From Streptosporangiaceae bacterium (GTDB lineage: Bacteria > Actinomycetota > Actinomycetes > Streptosporangiales > Streptosporangiaceae): a stretch of 5,059 bases of DNA. The first letter of the stretch is position 1. Every line of letters begins with the position of its first letter. The position numbers were made by a program, and so were the translations under genes. The notes under the pieces were generated by a model. That model was not told the DNA's origin. It ran no database searches and was given only the letters and a program-made list of their open reading frames with translations. The stretch is taken from contig JASIBJ010000355.1 in the NCBI GenBank assembly GCA_030045215.1, forward strand, positions 1 through 5,059, read 5' to 3'. Of this stretch, positions 1 to 5,059 are shown one piece after another.

Positions 1-317
1 ACACGCCGCTCGGCGAGGACGGCGACAGCGAGTTCGGCGACCTGATCGAGGACTCCGAGGCCATCCAGCCAGGCGAGGCGGTGAGCTTCACGCTCTTGCA
101 GGAGCAGCTGCACTCGGTGCTGGACACGCTGTCCGAGCGGGAGGCCGGCGTGGTCTCGATGCGGTTCGGCCTCACCGACGGCCAGCCGAAGACCTTGGAC
201 GAGATCGGCAAGGTCTACGGCGTGACCAGGGAGCGGATCCGGCAGATCGAGTCCAAGACGATGTCCAAGCTCCGGCACCCGTCCCGGTCCCAGGTACTCA
301 GGGACTACCTGGACTGA
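1..317 (+). CDS. hrdB: Principal RNA polymerase sigma factor (HrdB/SigA/RpoD), C-terminal fragment
   Basis: This is the 3' end of the housekeeping sigma-70 factor, which directs RNA polymerase core to -10/-35 promoters. The reading frame is open from the left edge (first full codon at 3) to a TGA at 315-317, giving 104 visible residues. The first 25 or so are acidic ([17 protein letters not shown]), as in the region 3.2 linker. Visible residues 43-57 ([15 protein letters not shown]) are region 4.1. Residues 64-91 are the region 4.2 helix-turn-helix that reads the -35 element, including [18 protein letters not shown], and the protein ends in RDYLD. This tail is essentially that of Streptomyces HrdB as I remember it. 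A GTG at 81 is internal and is not the start; the true start lies outside the window. Group 2 paralogues (HrdA, HrdD) share region 4, but the following DUF7455-type gene and parE match the hrdB locus. A terminator follows the stop within 20 bases. Confidence 0.96.
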   Translation, partial: TPLGEDGDSEFGDLIEDSEAIQPGEAVSFTLLQEQLHSVLDTLSEREAGVVSMRFGLTDGQPKTLDEIGKVYGVTRERIRQIESKTMSKLRHPSRSQVLRDYLD

Positions 318-334
318 GGACGACCGACGGCATG

Positions 335-373
335 AAAAGGCCCCTGGCTGCGGTGGCAGTCAGGGGCCCTTTT
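335..373. terminator. Strong bidirectional intrinsic terminator between hrdB and the DUF7455-type gene
   Basis: AAAAGGCCCCTG (335-346) pairs with CAGGGGCCCTTTT (361-373), leaving one bulged C on the right arm. The stem continues inward through a G-T pair (347/360) and CTG/CAG (348-350/357-359) to a small loop, for about 16 pairs. The run of four A on the left and four T on the right supplies a U-tract in either direction. It lies 18 bases after the sigma factor stop and 37 bases beyond the end of the convergent small gene, so it can serve both. Confidence 0.9.
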
Positions 374-409
374 CGCTGCTGGCCTAGGTAGGCGGGCTAG
401 AAGTCCTGG

Positions 410-625
410 TCAGGACGGCTCCTCCGGCTTCGTCAGCCTGCCGGTCTCGTCCTGGATCTCGACTGCGATCTTGGCGAGAGCCTCTGCGTGCTTGCGATTG
501 TGGTGCGCGCAGAACAACAGCTCGCCTGATCCGGGCAGGATTACGCGTACATACGCGGGCGCCCCGCATCGGTCGCACAGATCTAGGGAGTTAAGCGGCC
601 TTGTAGGGGCTATTGCTCCGGTCAT
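410..625 (-). CDS. DUF7455-type small zinc-ribbon-like protein, function unknown
   Basis: This is a complete 71-residue protein with ATG at 625-623 and TGA at 412-410. A Shine-Dalgarno GAGGAGG lies 4 bases before the ATG. The core has C17-x2-C20, followed after about 18 residues by C39-A-H41-H42. This is a plausible four-ligand zinc site around the strand-like stretch AYVRVILP and the GELLFCAHH motif. The C-terminal half (about 43-64) looks helical, and the segment AVEIQDETGRL is characteristic of the conserved actinobacterial family now called DUF7455, as I recall it. Orthologues sit beside the principal sigma factor gene in many actinomycetes (SCO5821 next to hrdB in Streptomyces coelicolor, from memory). 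There is no signal peptide or membrane segment, so it is probably cytoplasmic. It is transcribed towards hrdB and away from parE. Metal binding is inferred from the residue pattern, and no biochemical role is known to me. Confidence 0.9.
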   Translation of the reverse strand: MTGAIAPTRPLNSLDLCDRCGAPAYVRVILPGSGELLFCAHHNRKHAEALAKIAVEIQDETGRLTKPEEPS

Positions 626-629
626 GTCG

Positions 630-636
630 CCTCCTC
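630..636 (-). promoter_or_regulatory. Ribosome binding site of the DUF7455-type gene
   Basis: On the minus strand GAGGAGG precedes the ATG at 625 by 4 bases, within the larger purine-rich stretch AGGTGAGGAGG. The close, strong match supports this start over any internal one. Confidence 0.75.
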
Positions 637-649
637 ACCTCAGGGACCT

Positions 650-672
650 GTGTGCCGGCACACCGCCGGCGG
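650..672. repeat. Two abutting perfect palindromes, possible operator
   Basis: GTGTGCCGGCACAC at 650-663 is a perfect 14-bp palindrome. Sharing its last base, CCGCCGGCGG at 663-672 is a perfect 10-bp palindrome. They lie 25 to 47 bases upstream of the ATG of the DUF7455-type gene, just before its ribosome binding site. They could bind a dimeric regulator or form RNA structure in the leader. The palindromes are seen directly; the regulatory role is inferred. Confidence 0.5.
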
Positions 673-862
673 CCCGTGCAATCAGTGATCTCTCAAGCAT
701 CACAACACTCGGGCAGGCCGTTTGTCATCCCCTGCGGGCTCCGAGTATGCCGAAGGCGAACATCCGCTATGCCCCGCCGTCCCGGCAGGGTGACGGTCTA
801 AGGGGTTGCCTGGTGGGTTGTCCGGGAGACGCCCGGTATGTCGAGCGGCTGTCCCGGCGTGG

Positions 863-887
863 TGGCCCCGGCCACGGTGCCGGGCCA
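863..887 (+). promoter_or_regulatory. parE: Bulged GC-rich hairpin in the parE upstream region
   Basis: TGGCCCCGGC (863-872) pairs with GCCGGGCCA (879-887) around the loop CACGGT, giving nine pairs with one bulged C. It sits about 80 bases before the parE start. A smaller stem, CCGGG/CCCGG at 822-826/832-836, lies upstream. If transcription starts further left, these would be in the parE 5' leader. A regulatory effect is inference only. Confidence 0.3.
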
Positions 888-956
888 GCTAATCTGCCTG
901 TAGGCCGTGGTTGGCCTGCCGTTCAGCGGATAGCTGCCCGGCCCCACCGTTGTCCC

Positions 957-962
957 AGGGAG
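957..962 (+). promoter_or_regulatory. parE: Ribosome binding site that sets the parE start
   Basis: AGGGAG lies 6 bases before the GTG at 969-971. It favours that GTG over the long upstream extension of the open frame. A second candidate, GAGG at 1045-1048 before GTG 1053, is weaker and has a shorter spacing. Confidence 0.65.
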
Positions 963-968
963 CCTCTC

Positions 969-3317
969 GTGACCACCGTCAGCACGGTGTCAGCTAGCAC
1001 GGGACCGGCTAGCGCGCGTTCAGCCCGCGCAGGATCTCCGAAGCGAGGCTCAGTGGCCGATGGGTATACCGCGCGGCATCTGACCGTCCTGGAGGGCCTG
1101 GAGGCCGTACGCAAGCGCCCGGGCATGTACATCGGCTCCACCGACGGCCGTGGCCTGATGAAGTGCCTGGAAGAGATATTCGATAACGCGGTCGACGAGG
1201 CGCTGGCCGGGCACTGCACCCGGATCGAGGTCACCCTGCATTCGGACGGTTCTGCCGAGGTGATCGACAACGGCCGCGGAATCCCCGTCGACATCGAGCC
1301 GAAGACTGGGCTGTCAGGCGTCGAGCTGGTCATGACCAGGCTGCACGCGGGCGGGAAGTTCGGCGGTGGTTCCTACACCGCCTCCGGCGGCCTGCACGGT
1401 GTCGGCGCTTCGGTGGTGAACGCGCTGTCCGGGCGGTTCGACATAACCGTGCGGAAGGGCGGCTACGAGTGGTCCACGAGCTTCCGCCGCGGCGTGCCAG
1501 GGGAATTCGCCGCTGCTGGACCTGACGCCAAGTTCTCGCCCGGCTCAGGGCTGCGCAAAGGCCGCAGGGTGAGCAAGGCCGCGACCGGCACCGCCATCAG
1601 GTTCTGGCCCGACAAACAGATCTTTGTGCCCGGCGTCCAGTGGTCATTCACCGGCCTGGCGGAGTCTGCCCGGCAGACCGCATACCTGGTGCCGGGCCTG
1701 AGCATCAAGGTAGCGGACGAACGGCCGGAAGAGGCACGACGGCAGCACACCGCGCTCGCGAGCGCCGAGCGGGGCGCAGAAGACGATCTGGCGGGCGCTG
1801 AGGACGAGGACGCCCAGCCTGAGGGTGCCTTTGCCCAGGGGGCCAGCGACGACTCGGCCGCCCCGTATGAGGACGAGACGCTGCCGGGAGAGACCGGTCC
1901 GACCGCTGGCCACGCCGCGGTCAGCGCGGACCAGCGGAGCGCGGAGTTCAGGTTCGTCGGCGGGATCAGCGAGTTCTGCGCCCACCTGTCGTCCGGGGAG
2001 CCCGGCACCGAGCCCGTCACCGACGTGGTGCGGCTGACCGGGTCAGGGCGCTTCACCGAGACCGTCCCGGTGCTCGACGACGCTGGCCACCTGACTCCGA
2101 CCGAGGTCGAGCGGCAACTCGACGTGGACATGGCACTGCGCTGGGACACCGGCTACAACGCGACCGTCCTGTCGTTCGTGAACGTCATCGCCACCTCGAA
2201 GGGCGGCACGCACGTGACCGGCTTCGAGCGGGCCATCGTGCGCACCGTGAACGATCAGCTCAGGGCGTCGCGCCTGCTGAAGGCGGGCGAAGACGCGGTG
2301 ATCAAGGACGACGTGCTCGAGGGCCTGACCGCGGTGATCTCGCTGCGGCTGCCCGAGCCGCAGTTCGAGGGCCAGACCAAGGAGGTGCTGGGTACCCCGG
2401 CCGCCTCGCGAATCGTCGGGCAGGTGGTCCAGTCGGAGCTCGGCAACTTCCTCGAGGGCCGGGTGCGGGGGGGCAAGCAGCAGGCCAGGGCGGTGCTGGA
2501 CAAGGTCGTGGCCGCGGCGAAGACGCGCATTGCCGCCCGCGAGCACCGGGAGAATCAGCGGCGCAAGTCCTTCCTGGCCAGCTCCTCGCTGCCGGCCAAG
2601 CTTGTGGACTGCCGGTCGGCAGACGACCGGAGCGAGCTGTTCATCGTCGAGGGTGACTCAGCGCTCGGCACGGCCAAGAACGCCAGGGACTCGGAGTTCC
2701 AGGCACTCCTGCCGATCCGGGGCAAGATCCTCAACGTGCAGAAGGCATCGCTCGCCGACATGCTGAAGAACGCCGAGTGCGCCGCGATCATCCAGGTGCT
2801 CGGCGCTGGGTCAGGCAACTCATTTGACCTGGATGCGGCCCGTTACCAGCGGGTTATCTTCATGGCCGATGCCGATGTCGACGGTGCACACATCAGGACC
2901 TTGCTGCTCACCCTGTTTTACCGCTACATGCGCCCGATGGTCGAAGCCGGCCGCGTGTTCGCGGCCGTCCCGCCGCTGCACCGGATCGAGCTGACCAGCC
3001 CCCGCAAGGGGCAGGAGAAGTACATCTACACCTACAGCGACGCCGAGTTGCGTCGCACGCTGCTGGAGCTGGAACGCAAGAACCAGCGGTTCAAGGAACC
3101 GCCGCAGCGCTACAAGGGCCTGGGCGAGATGGACGCGCACCAGCTGGCCGAGACCACCATGGACCCGCGGTACCGGGTGCTGCGCCGGATCAGGATCGAG
3201 GATGCGGCGGCCGCGAAGGAGATCTTCGACCTGCTGATGGGCAGCGAGGTCGCACCGCGCCGGGACTTCATCGTGAGCGGCGCCGCGGAACTCGACCCGT
3301 CCAGGATCGACACCTGA
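969..3317 (+). CDS. parE: DNA topoisomerase IV subunit B (ParE), type IIA topoisomerase ATPase subunit
   Basis: ParE is the ATPase and TOPRIM subunit of topoisomerase IV. With ParC it passes one duplex through another to unlink replicated chromosomes. From GTG 969 it is 782 residues; GTG 1053 would give 754. Recognisable homology begins at [22 protein letters not shown], so the first 28 residues or so are a variable leader. The GHKL ATPase motifs are intact: E69 (catalytic base) and N73 in [12 protein letters not shown]100 in IDNGRGIP, and [15 protein letters not shown] from S139. The transducer carries the ATP-contacting QTK loop at Q469-K471. The TOPRIM domain has E561 in EGDSALG and the metal-binding D634, D636 and D638 in DADVDG. 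The C-terminal signature [11 protein letters not shown] begins at Q713. Residues 252-325 are an acidic insertion relative to Streptomyces ParE, which I recall as about 700 residues. Location next to hrdB and overall similarity to Streptomyces ParE (SCO5822) favour ParE over GyrB, which normally sits near dnaA-recF. The gene converges on the hydrolase with a 26-base gap. Confidence 0.95.
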   Translation: MTTVSTVSASTGPASARSARAGSPKRGSVADGYTARHLTVLEGLEAVRKRPGMYIGSTDGRGLMKCLEEIFDNAVDEALAGHCTRIEVTLHSDGSAEVIDNGRGIPVDIEPKTGLSGVELVMTRLHAGGKFGGGSYTASGGLHGVGASVVNALSGRFDITVRKGGYEWSTSFRRGVPGEFAAAGPDAKFSPGSGLRKGRRVSKAATGTAIRFWPDKQIFVPGVQWSFTGLAESARQTAYLVPGLSIKVADERPEEARRQHTALASAERGAEDDLAGAEDEDAQPEGAFAQGASDDSAAPYEDETLPGETGPTAGHAAVSADQRSAEFRFVGGISEFCAHLSSGEPGTEPVTDVVRLTGSGRFTETVPVLDDAGHLTPTEVERQLDVDMALRWDTGYNATVLSFVNVIATSKGGTHVTGFERAIVRTVNDQLRASRLLKAGEDAVIKDDVLEGLTAVISLRLPEPQFEGQTKEVLGTPAASRIVGQVVQSELGNFLEGRVRGGKQQARAVLDKVVAAAKTRIAAREHRENQRRKSFLASSSLPAKLVDCRSADDRSELFIVEGDSALGTAKNARDSEFQALLPIRGKILNVQKASLADMLKNAECAAIIQVLGAGSGNSFDLDAARYQRVIFMADADVDGAHIRTLLLTLFYRYMRPMVEAGRVFAAVPPLHRIELTSPRKGQEKYIYTYSDAELRRTLLELERKNQRFKEPPQRYKGLGEMDAHQLAETTMDPRYRVLRRIRIEDAAAAKEIFDLLMGSEVAPRRDFIVSGAAELDPSRIDT
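1722..1943 (+). other. parE: Acidic low-complexity insertion coding region within parE
   Basis: This stretch encodes ParE residues 252-325. They lie between the end of the strand LSIKVADE and the strand [11 protein letters not shown], at the junction leading into the transducer domain. About 18 of 74 residues are Asp or Glu, five are Arg and none is Lys, with many Ala, Gly and Ser. It includes [18 protein letters not shown]. In Streptomyces ParE I recall only a short linker here. The reading frame is maintained on both sides, so it is an in-frame disordered loop, not a frameshift. Confidence 0.7.
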
Positions 3318-3320
3318 CGC

Positions 3321-3339
3321 ACGGCCCAGGGCCGGCCGT
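3321..3339. terminator. Small hairpin between convergent parE and hydrolase genes
   Basis: ACGGCC (3321-3326) pairs with GGCCGT (3334-3339) around a 7-base loop, inside the 26-base gap between the two stop codons. It has no T-run on either side, so it is at best a U-tract-less terminator serving both genes. Confidence 0.4.
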
Positions 3340-3343
3340 CTCG

Positions 3344-4048
3344 TCAGCGGCCTGCCGCGTCGGCGATGAGGCGGACGAGCGCCGCTGGGTCAGTGAATGG
3401 CGTCATGTGCGCGGCGCCGGCCAGCTCGTGCAGCGTCGCACGCCGCAGCCGCTCGGCTAGCGCCGTCATGGCGCCGGGGGTCGACACCTCGTCAAATTCG
3501 GCCGCGATGAGCGTGACGGGCACGCGAATCGTGCCGACCCGTCCGGCCCGGTCATACCGCGCGATGTCATCAAGCGCAGCCGCCCAGATCCGGCGGTCGG
3601 CTTGCCGCAGGCAGGTGCGCGCATAGTCGATGACCGGGCCGCCCTGGGCCAGCTCGGCCCCGGTGAACCAGCGCCGCAGCGCGGCCGCGATGTCCACGGG
3701 CTGATCGGCGCGGAGCCGGTCCGCGGCTGCCGCGAACTGCGGATAGGGCGTATCGCGGCTGCACAGCAGCGTGAGCGTAGCAACCTGCCGCCGCGCCAGC
3801 AGGGTCAGGTCGAGCGCTACCTGCCCGCCGAACGAGTGCCCGACCACATGCGTACGTCCGGCCCAGGGCGGCAGCTCGGCGGCTACCCGCGCGGCGAGGT
3901 CAGCCTGCTCGTCGTGCTCGTTGACAGGCGTCACGGCCGGGCACAGCACCGGACCGCCGCGACGCAAGATCGCGGCGACGCCATTCCAGACGGCAGGCGT
4001 GAGCGGCGTTCCGTGCAGCAGCAGCCAGCGATCCTCCGATTCGCCCAT
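3344..4048 (-). CDS. Alpha/beta-fold hydrolase, substrate unknown
   Basis: This is a 234-residue serine hydrolase of the alpha/beta-hydrolase fold (AB_hydrolase family), complete from ATG 4048 to TGA 3346-3344. The oxyanion-hole strand WLLLHGTP occupies residues 8-15. The nucleophile elbow GHSFGG gives Ser72. The acid is probably Asp186 in AAEFDEVS, and the catalytic His is His214 in GAAHMTPF, so a full Ser-Asp-His triad is present in normal order and spacing. A helical cap segment (about 105-165) lies between the nucleophile and acid strands. There is no signal peptide, so it should be cytoplasmic. Length is slightly below the usual 250-300 but all core elements are present. The start is chosen because the oxyanion strand begins only 8 residues in and no in-frame ATG or GTG lies just upstream. 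No clear Shine-Dalgarno precedes it, so leaderless or weak initiation is possible. The sequence does not tell esterase, lactonase or dehalogenase-like activity apart. It is downstream of the Ser/Thr-rich gene on the same strand, separated by 108 bases and a hairpin. Confidence 0.88.
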   Translation of the reverse strand: MGESEDRWLLLHGTPLTPAVWNGVAAILRRGGPVLCPAVTPVNEHDEQADLAARVAAELPPWAGRTHVVGHSFGGQVALDLTLLARRQVATLTLLCSRDTPYPQFAAAADRLRADQPVDIAAALRRWFTGAELAQGGPVIDYARTCLRQADRRIWAAALDDIARYDRAGRVGTIRVPVTLIAAEFDEVSTPGAMTALAERLRRATLHELAGAAHMTPFTDPAALVRLIADAAGR

Positions 4049-4100
4049 GCCGGTACTGTGCCCGCTGCCGCGGGCGCCTGACCGGGAAGGCCCGGGCCCT

Positions 4101-4140
4101 CCAGGCTGCCGCGCGACCGGTGCGGGGCGCGGCAGCCTGG
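4101..4140 (-). terminator. Perfect 14-bp inverted repeat downstream of the Ser/Thr-rich gene
   Basis: CCAGGCTGCCGCGC (4101-4114) is exactly complementary to GCGCGGCAGCCTGG (4127-4140), with a 12-base loop. It begins 16 bases after the stop of the minus-strand gene at 4157 and lies 52 bases before the hydrolase start. No T-run follows on the minus strand, so it would act as a U-tract-less terminator or an RNA-stabilising 3' stem. A 10-bp palindrome GGCCCGGGCC (4089-4098) follows it. Confidence 0.65.
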
Positions 4141-4156
4141 GCTTGGCCCGAGATCC

Positions 4157-4426
4157 TTACGAGCTGCTCGTGCTGCTGGAGCCGCCCATGTGCGTGCAGT
4201 GATGGGCGGTCCCCGATTGCGGGGCCGAGCTCGAGCCCGTGGACGGGCTCGAACTGGACCCGCTCGACGAAGTCGACGTCGAGGACGTCGTCGCCGTGCT
4301 GGTGGTGGCCGGCGTGGCCGAGCCGGTTGACGCCAGCGCCACCCCCGCCACCCCGCCGCCGAGCGCGGCGCCAATCGCGCCGGTGATCACGAGCCGCCGG
4401 ATGCGCCCGGACTTGCTGGCTTCCAT
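4157..4426 (-). CDS. Small exported Ser/Thr-rich protein with HHCTHM motif, function unknown
   Basis: This is an 89-residue protein from ATG 4426 to TAA 4159-4157, not assigned to any named family by me. Residues 1-11 are basic (K5, R8, R10, R11), followed by a Gly/Ala hydrophobic segment at 12-32 (VITGAIGAALGGGVAGVALA). A signal-peptidase-like site ALA|S falls after Ala32. If cleaved, it leaves about 57 residues outside the cell; if not, it would be anchored by one membrane segment containing GxxxG-like spacing. Residues 33-72 are almost entirely Ser, Thr, Gly, Ala and Pro, consistent with a disordered and possibly O-glycosylated linker. The end carries HHCTHMGG (75-82), whose His75, His76, Cys77, His79 and Met80 could bind copper or another metal, followed by a second Ser tail. 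The strong Shine-Dalgarno and classic signal-peptide layout make it a real gene despite low complexity. Plus-strand open frames across it are shadows of its Ser/Thr codons. Confidence 0.78.
   Translation of the reverse strand: MEASKSGRIRRLVITGAIGAALGGGVAGVALASTGSATPATTSTATTSSTSTSSSGSSSSPSTGSSSAPQSGTAHHCTHMGGSSSTSSS
4208..4252 (-). repeat. Inverted repeats inside the Ser/Thr-rich coding region
   Basis: TCGAGCCCGT (4231-4240) and ACGGGCTCGA (4243-4252) are perfect 10-base arms separated by two bases. Next to them CCCCG (4211-4215) pairs with CGGGG (4220-4224), extendable by GG/CC with a bulge. Both lie in the codons for the Ser/Pro/Thr/Gly linker and the Gln-Ser-Gly-Thr just after it. Confidence 0.55.
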
Positions 4427-4430
4427 CTGG

Positions 4431-4438
4431 CTCCTCCC
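4431..4438 (-). promoter_or_regulatory. Ribosome binding site of the Ser/Thr-rich exported protein gene
   Basis: On the minus strand GGGAGGAG is followed by CCAG and the ATG, placing GGAGG 6 bases from the start codon. This is among the strongest Shine-Dalgarno matches in the window. Part of it is included in the adjoining hairpin at 4435-4449. Confidence 0.75.
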
Positions 4439-4465
4439 TTAGTGAGGGACCCCGGTTCGCCGGGG
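4435..4465 (-). promoter_or_regulatory. Tandem leader hairpins overlapping the ribosome binding site
   Basis: Two perfect stems abut. TCCCT (4435-4439) pairs with AGGGA (4445-4449) around a 5-base loop, and CCCCGG (4450-4455) pairs with CCGGGG (4460-4465) around a 4-base loop. On the minus-strand transcript the second-formed stem includes the first bases of the Shine-Dalgarno. A translation-control role is inferred. Confidence 0.4.
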
Positions 4466-4597
4466 CCTGGCGCAGGACCACCGATGGCCTGCGCTCGCAG
4501 AAGCCAGCTTGCGTCCGCCAGCCGGGCCGCAGCCGTGACGGCGCTCTCAGCGCGGTATGAGTTGGGGCACGACCGCACGAGGCAGGTCGCGTGGCGA

Positions 4598-4627
4598 TGA
4601 AAACCGGAAAACGGGCTGATCCCAGCC
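4598..4627 (-). terminator. parC: Possible intrinsic terminator after parC
   Basis: On the minus strand, directly after the parC stop, GGCTG-GGAT-CAGCC (4627-4614) forms a 5-bp stem followed by CCGTTTTCCGGTTTTC, a tail with two runs of four T. The stem is short, so the call rests mainly on position and the T-runs, which are rare in this GC-rich sequence. Confidence 0.45.
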
Positions 4628-4628
4628 A

Positions 4629-5059
4629 TCAGGACGGCGGGGCAGTACCGCCGATCGCCGCCAGCGGGTGGCCCAGCCGTTCGCCGGAGCCGTCCCGGCG
4701 GCCGACCGGCGGGGGCAGCTCCACCGGCGTGCCGGCCTCGGTCGCGCCGCGGGCAGGCCCTGGCCCGGCCCAGGCGAGCACGAGCATGTCCTCGCCTTTG
4801 AGGAACCGGTGGCAGCGGACACCACCGGTGGCCCTGCCCTTGGGCGGGAACTCCGCGAACGGAGTGACCTTCACCGTCGCCGCGGTCGTCCCCGGCAGGT
4901 GACGGGCGCTCCCGGCCACCGTCACGACCACGGGCCCGGCGGCGGGCCCGCCGGCCGCGGCCGCCTGCACCCCGGCCGCCGGATCCACGGCCCCGAACCA
5001 GATCACCCGAGCGCGAGCGGCGAGCCGGATGCCCGCCATGCCCGATGCGGCCCGGCCCT
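4629..5059 (-). CDS. parC: DNA topoisomerase IV subunit A (ParC), C-terminal fragment
   Basis: This is the 3' end of the type IIA topoisomerase A subunit, the DNA-cleaving partner of ParE. The frame is open from the right edge to TGA 4631-4629, with 142 visible residues; the ATG at 5039 is internal because GRAASG precedes it in frame. The visible part belongs to the C-terminal beta-pinwheel that wraps DNA. GMAGIRL followed by ARVIWFGAVD is one blade, VVVTVAGS another, and VTPFAEFPPKGRATGGVRCHRFLKG with DMLVLAWAG forms the last. This tail closely resembles Streptomyces ParC (SCO5836) as I recall it, particularly PKGRATGGVRCHRFLKGED, which favours ParC over GyrA. The last 35 residues or so are Pro/Gly-rich and variable, ending in AAIGGTAPPS. 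The catalytic tyrosine domain lies outside the window. It converges on parE, with two minus-strand genes between them. Confidence 0.92.
   Translation of the reverse strand, partial: GRAASGMAGIRLAARARVIWFGAVDPAAGVQAAAAGGPAAGPVVVTVAGSARHLPGTTAATVKVTPFAEFPPKGRATGGVRCHRFLKGEDMLVLAWAGPGPARGATEAGTPVELPPPVGRRDGSGERLGHPLAAIGGTAPPS

Larger units (their letters stand above)
626..968. other. Divergent intergenic region between the DUF7455-type gene and parE
   Basis: These 343 bases carry no convincing gene. The left end holds the Shine-Dalgarno and two palindromes of the minus-strand gene. The right part would be the parE leader, with hairpins at 822-836 and 863-887 and a Shine-Dalgarno at 957-962. Both promoters should lie here, but I find none that is convincing. 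The best loose matches on the plus strand are TTGTCA at 722-727 with TATGCC at 746-751 (18-base spacing) and a lone -10-like TAATCT at 890-895 without a -35. The parE frame stays open upstream to 471, but that stretch lacks a family match and runs antisense to the small gene. Confidence 0.6.
4427..4628. other. Intergenic region between parC and the Ser/Thr-rich gene
   Basis: About 200 bases with no supported gene. It holds the tandem leader hairpins and Shine-Dalgarno of the downstream gene at one end and a terminator-like hairpin after parC at the other. A short stem GCGCT/AGCGC lies at 4541-4553. I see no convincing -35/-10 pair on the minus strand; CATACC at 4554-4559 is the nearest -10-like element and has no -35 partner. 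Confidence 0.5.

Noticed and set aside
471..968. In-frame upstream extension of parE by 166 codons
   Set aside because: It runs antisense to the DUF7455-type gene, lacks any ParE family similarity, and a Shine-Dalgarno lies just before the GTG at 969. Long open frames are expected by chance in this GC-rich DNA.
1463..2149. Long minus-strand frame opposite parE (228 codons)
   Set aside because: It is a Ser/Pro/Ala-rich shadow of the parE codons with no start signal or domain; the plus-strand frame carries all topoisomerase motifs.
969..3317. Calling the gene gyrB
   Set aside because: GyrB and ParE share all motifs, but the position beside hrdB, the presence of a ParC-type A subunit nearby and closer resemblance to Streptomyces ParE favour parE.
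3602..4202. Plus-strand frames opposite the hydrolase
   Set aside because: They are compositional shadows; the minus strand encodes a complete Ser-Asp-His alpha/beta hydrolase.
4120..4442. Plus-strand frames opposite the Ser/Thr-rich gene
   Set aside because: No Shine-Dalgarno or family features; the minus strand has a signal peptide and a strong ribosome binding site.
4450..4465. tRNA T-arm-like CCCCGG-TTCG-CCGGGG
   Set aside because: The loop has only four bases instead of seven and no acceptor, D or anticodon arms can be found around it.
4387..4629. Minus-strand 80-codon frame whose ATG overlaps the parC stop (TGATG)
   Set aside because: The overlap resembles translational coupling, but the product has no recognisable features, its start is inside the terminator-like hairpin, it covers the leader of the next gene and runs into that gene in another frame.
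4629..5039. Complete 136-residue gene starting at ATG 5039
   Set aside because: The frame continues without a stop to the window edge, and the sequence is the C-terminal pinwheel of ParC, so the ATG is internal.

Overview
The window is GC-rich DNA from an actinomycete, and its gene content is that of a chromosomal housekeeping locus. The first coding fragment ends in a region 4 typical of the principal actinobacterial sigma factor (HrdB/SigA). It is followed by a small zinc-ribbon-like gene on the opposite strand and then by a topoisomerase IV subunit B gene. This order, hrdB, small gene, parE, is the one I recall from Streptomyces. Having topoisomerase IV as well as gyrase argues against mycobacteria, and the large extra segment in ParE argues against a close Streptomyces relative. 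I cannot name the genus.

Layout from left to right: (1) the 3' end of the principal sigma factor gene (+), up to 317; (2) a strong bidirectional terminator at 335-373; (3) a 71-residue CxxC/CxHH protein of the DUF7455 type (-), 410-625; (4) a divergent intergenic region of 343 bases with palindromes near the small gene and hairpins near parE; (5) parE (+), 969-3317, with its GTG start chosen from a Shine-Dalgarno match; (6) a 26-base convergent gap; (7) an alpha/beta hydrolase (-), 3344-4048; (8) a gap holding a perfect 14-bp inverted repeat; (9) an 89-residue exported Ser/Thr-rich protein (-), 4157-4426, with a structured leader; (10) a gap of about 200 bases; (11) the 3' end of parC (-), running off the right edge.

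ParE and ParC form topoisomerase IV, which separates linked daughter chromosomes. Here the two genes converge, with only two small minus-strand genes between them. The hydrolase and the Ser/Thr-rich protein have no evident link to topology.

I see no mobile element, CRISPR array, RNA gene or clear new multi-gene system. The points most worth a second look are the acidic 74-residue segment inside ParE, the paired palindromes upstream of the DUF7455-type gene, and the structured leader and HHCTHM tail of the small exported protein.
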